DNA of 64,000 nt from NCBI GenBank assembly GCA_003217735.2, contig CP031588.1:114195-178194 (forward strand). The letters are read 5' to 3'. The number at the start of each line of letters is the position of its first letter. The stretch's first letter is position 1. Positions 1 to 8,371 of the stretch are shown here, piece after piece. Origin of the DNA: Marinibacterium anthonyi (GTDB lineage: Bacteria; Pseudomonadota; Alphaproteobacteria; Rhodobacterales; Rhodobacteraceae). The position numbers and the translations under genes are program-made. The notes under the pieces were generated by a model, which was given only the letters and a program-made list of their open reading frames with translations, did not search any database and was not told the DNA's origin.

Positions 1-356
1 TGCAGCGAAAACCCCCGCATCAGGGCGACGGGCGCGCGCACGTTGAGGTCCATGATCCTGTCCCAGTCGTCCATCGTCATGTCCAAAAGGAAGGCCGAGG
101 GGTAGATGGCGGCGTTGTTCACCACGATGTCCGGCGCGCCCCAGCGTTCGGCGACGGCGTTCAGCAGGGTTTGCAGCCCCTCGTCGGTGGTCAGGTCGGC
201 ATGAACGGCAAAGCCCTGCAGCCCCTCCAGCGTCATGTCGGCGGAACAGACTTCGGCCCCGGCCGCCTTGTAGGTGTCGACCAGGGCGCGGCCCATGATG
301 CCGGCGGCGCCGGTCACGACCACGCGCTTGCCTTCGAATTCATCCCCGAAGTTCAT
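1..356 (-). CDS. Short-chain dehydrogenase/reductase (SDR), 3' end outside window
   Basis: This is the N-terminal 118 residues of an NAD(P)-dependent oxidoreductase of the SDR family; the rest lies beyond the window edge. Visible motifs are the cofactor-binding TGAAGIMG near residue 15 and the NNAAIYP motif that follows the fourth beta strand. The catalytic Ser-Tyr-Lys part is not in view. The ATG overlaps the stop of the upstream permease gene by one base (TAATG), so it is probably translationally coupled and is the last visible gene of the GntR-Dpp operon. The substrate cannot be told; it may act on the compound imported by the transporter. Confidence 0.85.
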   Translation of the reverse strand, partial: MNFGDEFEGKRVVVTGAAGIMGRALVDTYKAAGAEVCSADMTLEGLQGFAVHADLTTDEGLQTLLNAVAERWGAPDIVVNNAAIYPSAFLLDMTMDDWDRIMDLNVRAPVALMRGFSL

Positions 357-1201
357 TATCGTCCCTTTCCGATCAGATCCCCCAGCCGGTCGCCGATCAT
401 GTTGGCCGACAGCACCAGAAGGAAGAGTGCGAGCCCCGGGAAGGTGGCGATCCACCAGGCCGTGGCGATGTAGTTGCGCCCCGTCGACAGCATCGCGCCC
501 CAGCTTGCGGTGGGCGGCTGGACGCCGAGGCCGAGAAAGCTGAGCCCCGCTTCGAACAGGACCATCAGCCCGAATTCCAGCGTGGCGACGACCAGCAGGG
601 GGCCGGTGATGTTGGGCAGGATGTGCAGCGCCAGCACGCGCGGGGTCGAAGCCCCCATGGCGCGGGCCAGCGTGACAAAGGGCCGGTCGGCGATGGACAG
701 GGTCTGGCCATAGGCGACGCGGGCGTAGCGGGGCCAGCGGGTCAGGGCCAGCACCAGGATGATGTTGATGAAGCCGGGGCCCAGCACGGCGACGGTGATG
801 ATCGCCAGCAGGATCGCGGGGATCGACAGGAAGATGTCGACCAGCCGCATCAGGATGGTTTCCGTGGGGCCGCGCAGGTAGGCGGCGGCCATGCCGACGG
901 CGGTGCCCACGACGCCCGACAGCAGCACCGACAGCACGGCAACCGAAATCGAGATCCGCGTGCCGTAGATCACGCGGGACAGCACGTCGCGGCCCAGTTC
1001 GTCGGATCCCAGGATGTAGGTCATGCCCCGGGCTTCGAACCCGGGCGCCTTGAGGCGGGCCAGCAGGTTCTGGCGGTCGGGGTCCATCGGCGCCAGCCAG
1101 GGGGCAAGGATCGCCACCAGCACCAGCGCGCCCAGCAGGATGGCGGGCCACCAGGACAGCGCGTTGCGCAGGCGGGGGAGGGAGGCGACGGCGGCGGTCA
1201 T
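356..1201 (-). CDS. ABC transporter permease, DppC/OppC type
   Basis: This 281-aa inner-membrane permease belongs to the oligopeptide/nickel uptake family. It has an N-terminal helix (residues about 15-40), a periplasmic segment with the family motif LGSDELGRDVLSR, and further helices. The cytoplasmic coupling region near residue 190 (LARAMGAS) matches the EAA loop of this family. The start overlaps the end of the DppB-type gene by 4 bp (ATGA). Together with DppB and the family-5 binding protein it would form an uptake system. No ATPase gene is seen, so it may lie past the left edge. The ligand is unknown. Confidence 0.92.
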   Translation of the reverse strand: MTAAVASLPRLRNALSWWPAILLGALVLVAILAPWLAPMDPDRQNLLARLKAPGFEARGMTYILGSDELGRDVLSRVIYGTRISISVAVLSVLLSGVVGTAVGMAAAYLRGPTETILMRLVDIFLSIPAILLAIITVAVLGPGFINIILVLALTRWPRYARVAYGQTLSIADRPFVTLARAMGASTPRVLALHILPNITGPLLVVATLEFGLMVLFEAGLSFLGLGVQPPTASWGAMLSTGRNYIATAWWIATFPGLALFLLVLSANMIGDRLGDLIGKGR

Positions 1202-2124
1202 GACTTGCCCGTCAGCCGCACGCGCGGATCGACCACGGTATAAAGGATGTCGGCGGCCAGGTTGGCGGCGATGGTGACGAAGGCGCCCAGCAGGACGACG
1301 GCCTGCACCACCATGAAATCGCGCGACTGGATGCTTTGCACCGTCAGCAGGCCAAGGCCCGGCCAGGCAAAGACGGTTTCCACGATGACGGCGCCGGCCA
1401 GCAGTTGCGACAGTTCAAGCGCGGTGATGGAGATCACCGGGATCAGCGAATTGCGCATCAGGTGCTTGCGCACCAGCCGCCCGGTGCCGACGCCCCGCGC
1501 GCGGGCCGAACGGACGTAATCCTTGCCCAGCTCGTCGATCACCGCGCTGCGGGTGATCCGCGCATAGGTGGCCAGCGACAGCAGGCCAAGGGCGATGGAC
1601 GGCATCACCAGATGCGCCAGCGACCCGGTCCCCGACGGCGGCAGCCAGCGCAGCCAGACACCGAAGACGAGGATCATCATGATGCCGCTCCAGAACGTGG
1701 GGAGCGACTGAAACGCCAGCACCACGCCCATGATCCAGCGCGATATCGCGCGGCCCCGGGTCAGCGCCATGGCCAGACCCAAAGGCAGGCCGATCAGCAG
1801 CGCGACACACAGCGCGCCGGCAGCCAGTTGCAGGGTTTTCGGAATGCGGCTGATCAGGATGTCCCAGACCGGCGCGTTCTGGACATAGCTGCGGCCAAGA
1901 TCCAGCCGCAGCATGTCCGACAGAAAGTCGATGTATTGCACGATCATCGACCGGTCGAGGCCAAGCGTATGACGCATGGCCTCGATATCCTCCTGCGTGG
2001 CGGTTTCGGGCACCAGCAGCAGCACGGGGTCGCCGGTCAGACGCTGGATGAAGAACACCAGCGTCACGACTCCGAACAGGGCTACCAGGGCCTGACCGCC
2101 CCTTTGCAGGAGGAAGCGCAGCAT
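1198..2124 (-). CDS. ABC transporter permease, DppB/OppB type
   Basis: This 308-aa partner permease has the classical DppB N-terminus (helix at residues 8-28, then GDPVLLLVPE) and the conserved GLPLGLAMAL and RSARARGVG segments. The latter is the EAA-like loop that docks on the ATPase. The gene starts one base after the stop of the solute-binding protein gene and overlaps dppC by 4 bp, so all three are one transcription unit. The family imports di- or oligopeptides, nickel chelates or glycosides; the sequence does not say which. Confidence 0.92.
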   Translation of the reverse strand: MLRFLLQRGGQALVALFGVVTLVFFIQRLTGDPVLLLVPETATQEDIEAMRHTLGLDRSMIVQYIDFLSDMLRLDLGRSYVQNAPVWDILISRIPKTLQLAAGALCVALLIGLPLGLAMALTRGRAISRWIMGVVLAFQSLPTFWSGIMMILVFGVWLRWLPPSGTGSLAHLVMPSIALGLLSLATYARITRSAVIDELGKDYVRSARARGVGTGRLVRKHLMRNSLIPVISITALELSQLLAGAVIVETVFAWPGLGLLTVQSIQSRDFMVVQAVVLLGAFVTIAANLAADILYTVVDPRVRLTGKS

Positions 2125-3618
2125 TTACTCGGACCAGCTCATGCGGTTGAGAAACAGGCTTTCGTTCGCCGTCGGCGTGAAGTCCAGCGCATCCACGGCA
2201 CCGTAAAGGACTGCGGCCTGGTAAAGGGGACGGACCAGGTACTGGTCCCGCACGATCTGGTGGACCTTCTCGTAGGCGGCCATGCGCACGTCTTCGTCCA
2301 ACGACGTCCGGGCCTCGTCCAGCAGCGTGTCGAGTTCGGGGTCGTTCACCCGGCTCCAGGAGCTGGTGGAATACAGCAGCGGATAGGCGATGCCGTCGGC
2401 GTCCTGGCAGGCGCAGGACCAGCGGCCGAAGTTCAGCCCGGGGCGTTCGGCCCGGTCGGGCGCACGGGCGGCGGCCAGGTAGGTCGGCATGTCGGTCATC
2501 GAGATCGAGACGTCGAAGCCCACGTCATTCAGCATCTGCTGCAGCGCCTGCACGACCCGCTGGTCATAGACCGGCGCGGTGGCGAAGGTGACCGGCGTCT
2601 TGGCGACGTCGCCCTTGCTTTCCACGATCTTCGCGGCTTCCTCGGGGTCGAATTCAAAGGGCGCGATGTCGTCGGCATAGCCAAAGTGCGCCGGGCTCGA
2701 CAGCTCGGCCACCGGGACTTCGCCGGCGCCCAGGAGGCCTTCGGCAATGGCTTGCGAGTCGATGGCCAGCGAGGCCGCGCGCCGCAGGTCCACGTCGTTG
2801 AACGGCGGGATGTCCAGGTTCATGCCCATGAAGGCCACCCGTTCGGTGGGAACCGACAGCGACTTGACCGCCGGATCGCCGGCCAGTTGCATGGCGCCGT
2901 CGCTGTCCAGGCCCACCACCAGGTCGGCGGCCCCGGCCTTGAGGTCCGCGATCCGGGTCGAGGCGTCGGGCACCGCGCGGAAGATCGCGTTGTCGAACAC
3001 GCCCGCATCGCCCCAGTAATCGGCGTTCTTCGTCAGCGTGACGGACACGCCGCGATCCCAGTTGCCAAAGACATAGGGGCCGGACCCCACCGGGGCCGTG
3101 TTGAACGCATCGTTGCCGACCGCTTCGACCACGTGCTTGGGCACGATCGAAAGCTTGACCAGCTGGGCCATCAGGGCGGGATAGGGGCTTTTGGTGGTCA
3201 GCTTGACCTTGTTGCCGTCGACCACCTCGGCCTTTTCGATCTGGTTGAACTGGCCCAGCTGGGGCGATCCGAATTCGGGGTCGATGATGCGTTCGACCGA
3301 GAAAACGACATCTTCGGGTGTCAGCGGTTCGCCGTCGTGGAAGGTGACGTCGTCGCGGATCGTCATCACCAGTTCCGTGTCCGAGGTATAATCCCAGTCG
3401 GTCGCGATCTGCGGCACGATCTGGCCGTCGTTGTCGCGGGTGACGAGGTTGTCGAAGATGTTGCGATAGACATAGTAGCTGTCCGGGTTCCACTGCATCT
3501 GCGGGTCAAGCGATGAGGGTTCGCCGGTCAGGTCGATGGTCAGGTCGCGGGCGAAGGCCGGCAGTGCAAGCACCGCCAGGGCCACGCCGGAGAGCAGGCC
3601 TTTGGCAAGGGTGTTCAT
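2125..3618 (-). CDS. ABC transporter solute-binding protein, family 5
   Basis: This 497-aa periplasmic binding protein has an N-terminal Sec signal peptide (residues 1-23, ending AFA). Family-5 hallmarks follow: the EPSSLDPQMQ start of the mature domain, a YVYRNIFDNLV segment, and the GEPLTPEDVVFSVERI motif typical of DppA/OppA-like proteins. A C-terminal lobe carries a possible disulfide in the SCACQD region. The gene is preceded by a GntR regulator whose stop overlaps this start by 4 bp, an unusual arrangement in which the regulator leads the operon it presumably controls. Confidence 0.93.
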   Translation of the reverse strand: MNTLAKGLLSGVALAVLALPAFARDLTIDLTGEPSSLDPQMQWNPDSYYVYRNIFDNLVTRDNDGQIVPQIATDWDYTSDTELVMTIRDDVTFHDGEPLTPEDVVFSVERIIDPEFGSPQLGQFNQIEKAEVVDGNKVKLTTKSPYPALMAQLVKLSIVPKHVVEAVGNDAFNTAPVGSGPYVFGNWDRGVSVTLTKNADYWGDAGVFDNAIFRAVPDASTRIADLKAGAADLVVGLDSDGAMQLAGDPAVKSLSVPTERVAFMGMNLDIPPFNDVDLRRAASLAIDSQAIAEGLLGAGEVPVAELSSPAHFGYADDIAPFEFDPEEAAKIVESKGDVAKTPVTFATAPVYDQRVVQALQQMLNDVGFDVSISMTDMPTYLAAARAPDRAERPGLNFGRWSCACQDADGIAYPLLYSTSSWSRVNDPELDTLLDEARTSLDEDVRMAAYEKVHQIVRDQYLVRPLYQAAVLYGAVDALDFTPTANESLFLNRMSWSE

Positions 3619-4388
3619 GATGGTCTCCTGTTGGTGGCAGCGTTTTGCGGGGTCGTGTGCCGGGGCGCCCCGCTGCCTGGGGCGATCGGCGTGTCGCTTT
3701 TCAGAAGCTGGCGCATGAAGAACCGTTCCTGCGCGTCGATCAGCGCGTGGCGGGCGGCGATGATGCCGTTACGGTCGCCTTCCGTCACGGCGCGGACCAG
3801 TTCGAAGATGTCGTCGCGGTGGAACACATGGCCCGAGGTCGCGTTTTCCAGATGCCGGGTGATCCGCGCGGAATGATGCCAGAGCTTGCGCAGGTGGCGC
3901 GCGGTGAACGTGTCGATGGCGCCCAGAAGGGTACCGTCGATCTCGTCCACGAAGTGGCGAAAGGTCACCACGGCGCCGGTTTCGGGCTGCTGGCACACGG
4001 CGCGCAGCATGGCGCCGATGCGCGTGACCTCGTCCAGCTGCGCCTGGGTCAGGCGGGCCTGGGCCAGCGCGGGTTCGACGATGCGCCGGGCCGCCAGGAT
4101 GTCGCCGATCAGCGCGCCGGTGACGGGCGCCACCTGCCATCCCAACCGGGCCAGCGGCTGCGCCCAGCCGTCATAGCCCAGCCGCGTGAGCGCGGCGCGG
4201 GCGGCGGCGCGGGTCAGGCCAAAACGGTCCATGACGTCGGCCTCGGTGATCGTCTCGCCGGGCGTGACCTCGCACCAGACGACGGCGTCCAGCAGGCGAT
4301 CCTCGGCGAAACGGGCCTTGGCGTCGGGCTGCGGAATGCCGCCCGGCGCGGCACCGCTGCGCAGCAAAGGAGAGCTGGGATCATACAT
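3615..4388 (-). CDS. GntR family transcriptional regulator (FCD type)
   Basis: This 257-aa protein has a GntR winged helix at about residues 25-95 (ITEADVMDRFGLTRAAARAALTRL is the recognition region) and a C-terminal all-helical FCD ligand domain. I chose the ATG at 4388 because a good ribosome-binding site (GAAAGGCGG) precedes it. A longer open frame reaches 4556, but the extra residues are low-complexity and lie in the promoter region. The gene heads the transporter operon and overlaps the binding-protein gene by 4 bp. It therefore probably autoregulates the whole unit in response to the imported compound or its product. Confidence 0.88.
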   Translation of the reverse strand: MYDPSSPLLRSGAAPGGIPQPDAKARFAEDRLLDAVVWCEVTPGETITEADVMDRFGLTRAAARAALTRLGYDGWAQPLARLGWQVAPVTGALIGDILAARRIVEPALAQARLTQAQLDEVTRIGAMLRAVCQQPETGAVVTFRHFVDEIDGTLLGAIDTFTARHLRKLWHHSARITRHLENATSGHVFHRDDIFELVRAVTEGDRNGIIAARHALIDAQERFFMRQLLKSDTPIAPGSGAPRHTTPQNAATNRRPS

Positions 4389-4595
4389 CTGGGGCCGCCT
4401 TTCGTTGATGGAATGTGACGAAGAGAGGTTAGACATGTCAATTGGGTCGGATTGACATTTCAGAAGGTTATTCCTGAAATTCCACCGGGAATCCTGACAG
4501 CTATCTGAAATTATTGCATAATTTCCGGTGCCTAAATTTGTGCCACATGGCGGCACAGCCTCCGAAGGGGCGGTTTGCCCGTCAGGGGCCGTGGA

Positions 4596-4624
4596 TTGAC
4601 ATCCGCAGGCACGGCATATACATA
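4596..4624 (+). promoter_or_regulatory. Sigma-70-like promoter of vapBC
   Basis: A perfect -35 box TTGACA lies at 4596-4601. A -10-like sequence lies at 4617-4624, either TATACA with a 15-bp spacer or TACATA with a 17-bp spacer. It is 28-35 bp upstream of the vapB start codon and overlaps the palindrome at 4620-4634. Confidence 0.6.
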
Positions 4625-4634
4625 TGGCATATGT
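4620..4634. promoter_or_regulatory. VapBC operator candidate, perfect 7-1-7 palindrome
   Basis: The sequence ACATATGGCATATGT is a perfect inverted repeat with a single central base. It overlaps the -10 region of the vapBC promoter and ends just before the ribosome-binding site. VapB antitoxins with AbrB-type DNA-binding domains repress their own operon at such palindromes together with VapC, so this is the expected autoregulatory site. Confidence 0.6.
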
Positions 4635-4651
4635 CGCAAGGAGGCAGAGTC

Positions 4652-4897
4652 ATGGGTCAATCGGAAACGCGCGAGGTTCGGCTGTTCCGCAACAACCGCA
4701 ATCAGGCGGTTCGCATTCCCGTGGAATTCGAACTGCCCGGCGACCGTGTCCTGATCCGCAAGGATGGCGACCGGCTGATCATCGAACCCGTCCGCAAGGC
4801 CGGCCTGCTGGGCCTGCTGTCGCAATGGGACCGGATCGACGAAACCCTGCCGCCGATCGATGACCCGAAAGCCCCGGCCGAAGACATCTTTGGCTGA
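4652..4897 (+). CDS. vapB: Type II antitoxin VapB, AbrB/SpoVT fold
   Basis: This 81-aa protein has an N-terminal swapped-hairpin AbrB-type DNA-binding domain (EVRLFRNNRNQAVRIPVEFEL). A C-terminal tail rich in Asp and Pro would wrap around and block the VapC active site. The start at 4652 is supported by a perfect AAGGAGG at 4638-4644, seven bases upstream; the longer open frame from 4514 runs through the promoter and is rejected. The stop codon overlaps the vapC start by one base (TGATG), which gives the usual coupled toxin-antitoxin layout. Confidence 0.93.
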   Translation: MGQSETREVRLFRNNRNQAVRIPVEFELPGDRVLIRKDGDRLIIEPVRKAGLLGLLSQWDRIDETLPPIDDPKAPAEDIFG

Positions 4898-5295
4898 TGT
4901 ACCTGCTGGATACCAACATCATCAGCGACCTGATCCGCAACCCCGCCGGCCGCGCCGCGCTGGCGCTTGCCGACCGGGGCGATACCGACGTGGTCACCAG
5001 CGTCATCGTCGCGGGCGAGCTGCGGTATGGCTGCCGCAAGAAGGGATCGGCGCGCCTGACCGAACGGGTCGAGGCGGTGCTGGCCGAGATCGAGGTGCTG
5101 GGGCTGGATGCGCGCGTGTCCGAGGATTACGGGTCGATCCGCTGTGATCTTGAGGCGCGGGGCCAGATCATCGGCGGCAACGACCTGTGGATCGCGGCGC
5201 AGGCGCGGTCGCTTGGGCTGGTTCTGGTGTCGGACAACGAAGGCGAATTTTCGCGGGTGGACGGCCTGCAGCTTGAGAACTGGTTGTCGGCCTGA
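4897..5295 (+). CDS. vapC: Type II toxin VapC, PIN-domain ribonuclease
   Basis: This 132-aa PIN-domain protein carries the four expected acidic positions: D5 (LLDTN), E41 (AGEL), D96 (GGNDLWIAA) and D113 (VSDNEGEF). They coordinate Mg2+ for endonucleolytic cleavage, in characterised VapCs usually of tRNA or rRNA. It is complete, and the active-site residues are all present, so the toxin should be functional unless held by VapB. The location on a replicon with repAB suggests a role in post-segregational maintenance, but this is inference. Confidence 0.94.
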   Translation: MYLLDTNIISDLIRNPAGRAALALADRGDTDVVTSVIVAGELRYGCRKKGSARLTERVEAVLAEIEVLGLDARVSEDYGSIRCDLEARGQIIGGNDLWIAAQARSLGLVLVSDNEGEFSRVDGLQLENWLSA

Positions 5296-5310
5296 CGCAG
5301 GGCAGAGGGT

Positions 5311-6345
5311 TCAGCACGACGCGCGGCGGACGATCTCGAACCCCAGGTCGGTGACGGCGCGCGCCGGGTCTTCCCCGTTCAGCCGTTTCAGCAGCGCATC
5401 GGCGGCGACCTGGCCAAGGGCGGCGCGGTCGACCCGGACGGTGGTCAGGGGCGGGGTCAGGTCGGCGGCGAATTCCTGGTCGCCAAAGCCGATCACGGCG
5501 ATATCGCCCGGCACCGACAACCCGCGCGACAGCGCTTCGATGATCACCCCGTGCGCCAGCAGGTCCGAGCTGCAGAACACCACGCCCCGGGTGAACCCCT
5601 GGTCGATCAGCCGCGCCAGGGCCGCCTTGCCCGACCCGATGCGCGGCTGCCCTTCGACCGGGGAATCCGGCACCGGCTGACCGCCAAGCGCCTGAAACCG
5701 CGCGGCAAAGGCCTGTTGCCGGCGGTGGGCGCGTTCGTCCGGCGCGGTGACGGTGGCCGCGTGGTCATGGCCGGCGTCGCGGGCGAACTGGGCCACGGCA
5801 TGGGCGGCCTCGGAATGGCGGAAGCCCACGCACAGGTCGATGGGCGTGTCCGAGATATCCCAGACCTCGACCACCGGGATGCCGGCGCCCAGCAAAAGCC
5901 GGCGGGACTGGGCGGAATGGTGGATGCCGGTCAGCAGCATTGCATCGGGGCGGCGCGACAGGTGGGCGGCGATCATCGCTTCTTCGTCCGCCAGGCCAAA
6001 GCCGGTTTCCGACAGCAGCAGCTGGTAGCCCTTGGCGCGCAGGGCTTCCCCGAAGGTCTTGATATAGGCGGAATAGGTGATGTTGGTGATCGACGGGATC
6101 AGCGCCGTCACCAGGCGCGACCGGTTCGAGGCCAGCGCGCCGGCGATGGCGTTGGGCACGAAGCCCGTCGCCTCGATCGCCTCGCGGATCCGGCGCAGCG
6201 TCTCGGGCGACACCTTGGAGGGATCGGACAGCGCGCGGGACACGGTGACCTGGCTGACGCCGGCCAGGCGCCCCACCGCCGCCATGGTGACGCGCTTGCC
6301 CGATTGTCCCTTTATGCCGCTGCCCTGTGCCATCGTCGTCATCAT
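5311..6345 (-). CDS. LacI family transcriptional regulator
   Basis: This 344-aa repressor has an N-terminal LacI helix-turn-helix (MAAVGRLAGVSQVTVSRAL, about residues 21-39) and the hinge helix region. A periplasmic-binding-like effector domain spans roughly residues 75-340. It is the last gene of the tctC-tctB-tctA unit, 30 bp after tctA. The two identical perfect palindromes with a central CG in the divergent promoter (9511-9526 and 9620-9635) are of the kind LacI proteins bind. It is therefore the likely regulator of both the transporter and the sugar-acid catabolic operon. Several ATGs lie close together at the start (6345, 6342, 6333); the first is used here without strong support. Confidence 0.9.
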   Translation of the reverse strand: MMTTMAQGSGIKGQSGKRVTMAAVGRLAGVSQVTVSRALSDPSKVSPETLRRIREAIEATGFVPNAIAGALASNRSRLVTALIPSITNITYSAYIKTFGEALRAKGYQLLLSETGFGLADEEAMIAAHLSRRPDAMLLTGIHHSAQSRRLLLGAGIPVVEVWDISDTPIDLCVGFRHSEAAHAVAQFARDAGHDHAATVTAPDERAHRRQQAFAARFQALGGQPVPDSPVEGQPRIGSGKAALARLIDQGFTRGVVFCSSDLLAHGVIIEALSRGLSVPGDIAVIGFGDQEFAADLTPPLTTVRVDRAALGQVAADALLKRLNGEDPARAVTDLGFEIVRRASC

Positions 6346-6375
6346 CCGTGGCTTTCACGTGGCGGGCAAGGTGGT

Positions 6376-7875
6376 TCAGCCAGCGGCATCGGCTTTTTTC
6401 TGGCGTCGGGACAGGTAGATAGATCCGACCAGCGAGCCCAGGATCAACACCCAAAGAAGCGCCGCGATCCAGCTTTTGGTGAAGAAGATCGTCAGATCGC
6501 CGAAGCTTTCGAGGCTTTTGACGAAATAGACTTCGGCGGACGGCCCCAGGATGAAGCCGATGATGAAGGGCGCGATTTCCAGCCCCAGTTTCGTCGCGGC
6601 CCATCCGAACAGGCCGAAGATCAACAGGGTCCAGACGTCGAACATGATGCCGTAGTTGATCGTGTAGGCGCCGATGACGCACATCATCAGGATGATCGGG
6701 AACAGCACGTGTTTCGGGATGGTGACGACCAGCGCAAAGTAGCGGATCGCGAAATACATCATCGCGAACATGGCGATATTGGCGATCAGCATGGCGAAGA
6801 TCATCGCGTTCCAGGTTTCGGGGTTGTTGCCGATGAACAGCGGCCCGACCTGGATGCCCTGCAAGGTGAAGGCGCCGATCAGCAGCGCGGTGGTGCTGTC
6901 GCCCGGAATGCCCAGCGACAACAGCGGCACCAGCGCGCCGCCGGTCAGCCCGTTGTTGCCGGATTCCGACGCGATCAGCCCCGCGGGTTCGCCCTTGCCG
7001 AAGGTTTCGGGATGCTTGGAAAACGTCTTGGCGTTGGAATAGGCCAGGATCGACGCGGCGGACCCGCCGACGCCGGGCAGGATGCCCACGAAGGTGCCGA
7101 TGCCCGACGACCGGATCAGGTTAACGACCTGCCCCTTGAAGACCGACAGCGAAAAGGTCGATCCCTTGCCGATCTTCACGTCCGACCGGCTTTGCCCCTT
7201 GGGCACGCCCAATTCGGCCTCGTCCAGGATGGCGGCCAGGCCGAAGAGGCCGATCAGCACCGGCAGCAGGGAAAACCCGCTTTCCAGCCAGTATTCGGTG
7301 CCCGGCGGTACCAGCCGCAACTCGCCATTGCCGCCCTTGGAAATGTCGTAGACCCCGATGAGCGACACGAAGATGCCCAGGAAGCCCGAGAAGATGCCCA
7401 TCAGCAGGTCGCGCGACAGGGCCGCCATGACGGTGAGCGCGAAGAGGATGATCAGGAATTTCTCGACATAGGAAAACTCGATGGCGAAATCGGCCAGCGT
7501 CGGCGCGAAGAAGTACAGCGCCAGAAGGCTGATGATGCCGCCGACAAAGGACGACACGATGCCGATGCGCAGCGCCTTGTCGCCTTCGCCCCGTAGCGCC
7601 ATCGGATAGCCGTCAAACGTGGTGGTGATCGACGATGGCGTGCCGGGGATGCCCAGCAGGATGGCGGGCACCAGCCCGCCGGAAATGCCGCCGACATAAA
7701 GACCCAGCAGCAGCGCCAGGCCGTTTTCCAGCCCCAGCGAATAGGTAAGCGGCAGGCAGACGGCGACGGCCATGGTGGCGGTCATGCCGGGAATGGCGCC
7801 GAAGATGATGCCGACAAAGGTTCCGCCGACGATCAGCGACAGGAAAAGCGGCGAGACGAAGTGCAGGAAGTCCAT
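6376..7875 (-). CDS. tctA: Tripartite tricarboxylate transporter large permease, TctA
   Basis: This 499-aa integral membrane protein is the large subunit of a TTT-type secondary uptake system. It has the TctA signature regions GIIFGAIPGMTATMAVAVCLP near residue 22 and GTFVGILPGVGGSAASILAY near residue 260, an internally repeated topology, and about 12 membrane helices. It would transport a carboxylate captured by the TctC protein, driven by an ion gradient. The neighbouring catabolic genes point to a sugar acid rather than a tricarboxylate. It follows tctB by 15 bp. Confidence 0.94.
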   Translation of the reverse strand: MDFLHFVSPLFLSLIVGGTFVGIIFGAIPGMTATMAVAVCLPLTYSLGLENGLALLLGLYVGGISGGLVPAILLGIPGTPSSITTTFDGYPMALRGEGDKALRIGIVSSFVGGIISLLALYFFAPTLADFAIEFSYVEKFLIILFALTVMAALSRDLLMGIFSGFLGIFVSLIGVYDISKGGNGELRLVPPGTEYWLESGFSLLPVLIGLFGLAAILDEAELGVPKGQSRSDVKIGKGSTFSLSVFKGQVVNLIRSSGIGTFVGILPGVGGSAASILAYSNAKTFSKHPETFGKGEPAGLIASESGNNGLTGGALVPLLSLGIPGDSTTALLIGAFTLQGIQVGPLFIGNNPETWNAMIFAMLIANIAMFAMMYFAIRYFALVVTIPKHVLFPIILMMCVIGAYTINYGIMFDVWTLLIFGLFGWAATKLGLEIAPFIIGFILGPSAEVYFVKSLESFGDLTIFFTKSWIAALLWVLILGSLVGSIYLSRRQKKADAAG

Positions 7876-7890
7876 TGGGCAGGTCCGCTG

Positions 7891-8310
7891 TCAGGGCAGG
7901 GTAAGAAAGAAGATCTCGGTGAAAAGCCACCAGACCAGCGTCGGGCCGATCACGGCGATCACCGCCATGATGCCCAGGTCGCGCCAGGGTCTTTGGTGCA
8001 TGAACAGCACGCCCGTCGCGAAGACATAGGGGATCGAGCAGATCAGGAAGCCCAGCCCGGTGTTGGGCCAGAAGTCCCCGACGGGCACCATCAGCGAGAA
8101 GTAGAGGATCGTCAGGATCAGCGCGCCGAAGAAGCGCAGCTTGTCCATGTCGCCCAGGATCCCGCGCCAGTAGGCGCCGGCGGTGGCGATCCGGTGGCGG
8201 CGGGTGACCAGGATGGCGATGCCAAGGCCGGCCAGGATGAACCCGATGAGCCTGGGGAACAGCAGGTGGGATGTGTCGAAATCGATGGTGACCTGGGTCA
8301 GGGCGCCCAT
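7891..8310 (-). CDS. tctB: Tripartite tricarboxylate transporter small permease, TctB
   Basis: This 139-aa protein has four predicted membrane helices (residues about 15-35, 48-68, 78-100 and 115-135), the size and layout expected of the small TTT subunit. The start is supported by GGAGGAG just upstream. It lies between tctC and tctA, 61 bp after tctC. A strong hairpin in that gap probably sets the expression ratio between binding protein and membrane subunits. Confidence 0.88.
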   Translation of the reverse strand: MGALTQVTIDFDTSHLLFPRLIGFILAGLGIAILVTRRHRIATAGAYWRGILGDMDKLRFFGALILTILYFSLMVPVGDFWPNTGLGFLICSIPYVFATGVLFMHQRPWRDLGIMAVIAVIGPTLVWWLFTEIFFLTLP

Positions 8311-8339
8311 GTTCTCCTCCTGGAACTGAACGGAAGGGA

Positions 8340-8360
8340 CCCGGGCGCGTCGCGCCCGGG
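8340..8360. other. Intercistronic hairpin between tctC and tctB
   Basis: CCCGGGCGCG and CGCGCCCGGG form a perfect 10-1-10 palindrome right after the tctC stop. There is no U-run, so it is not a standard intrinsic terminator. Hairpins at this position often protect the upstream binding-protein mRNA or reduce downstream expression. Confidence 0.55.
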
Positions 8361-8371
8361 CCGCAAGGGGA

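Noticed and set aside
1336..3516. Very long open frames antisense to clear genes (also at 5551-7596, 16009-19314, 27335-31666, 38211-40331 and others)
   Set aside because: They lie opposite well-supported genes, are rich in Arg, Gln, His, Gly and Pro, contain no domain motifs and have no ribosome-binding sites; they arise from the high GC content.
4514..4651. N-terminal extension of VapB
   Set aside because: It covers the promoter and operator, and a perfect ribosome-binding site supports the start at 4652.
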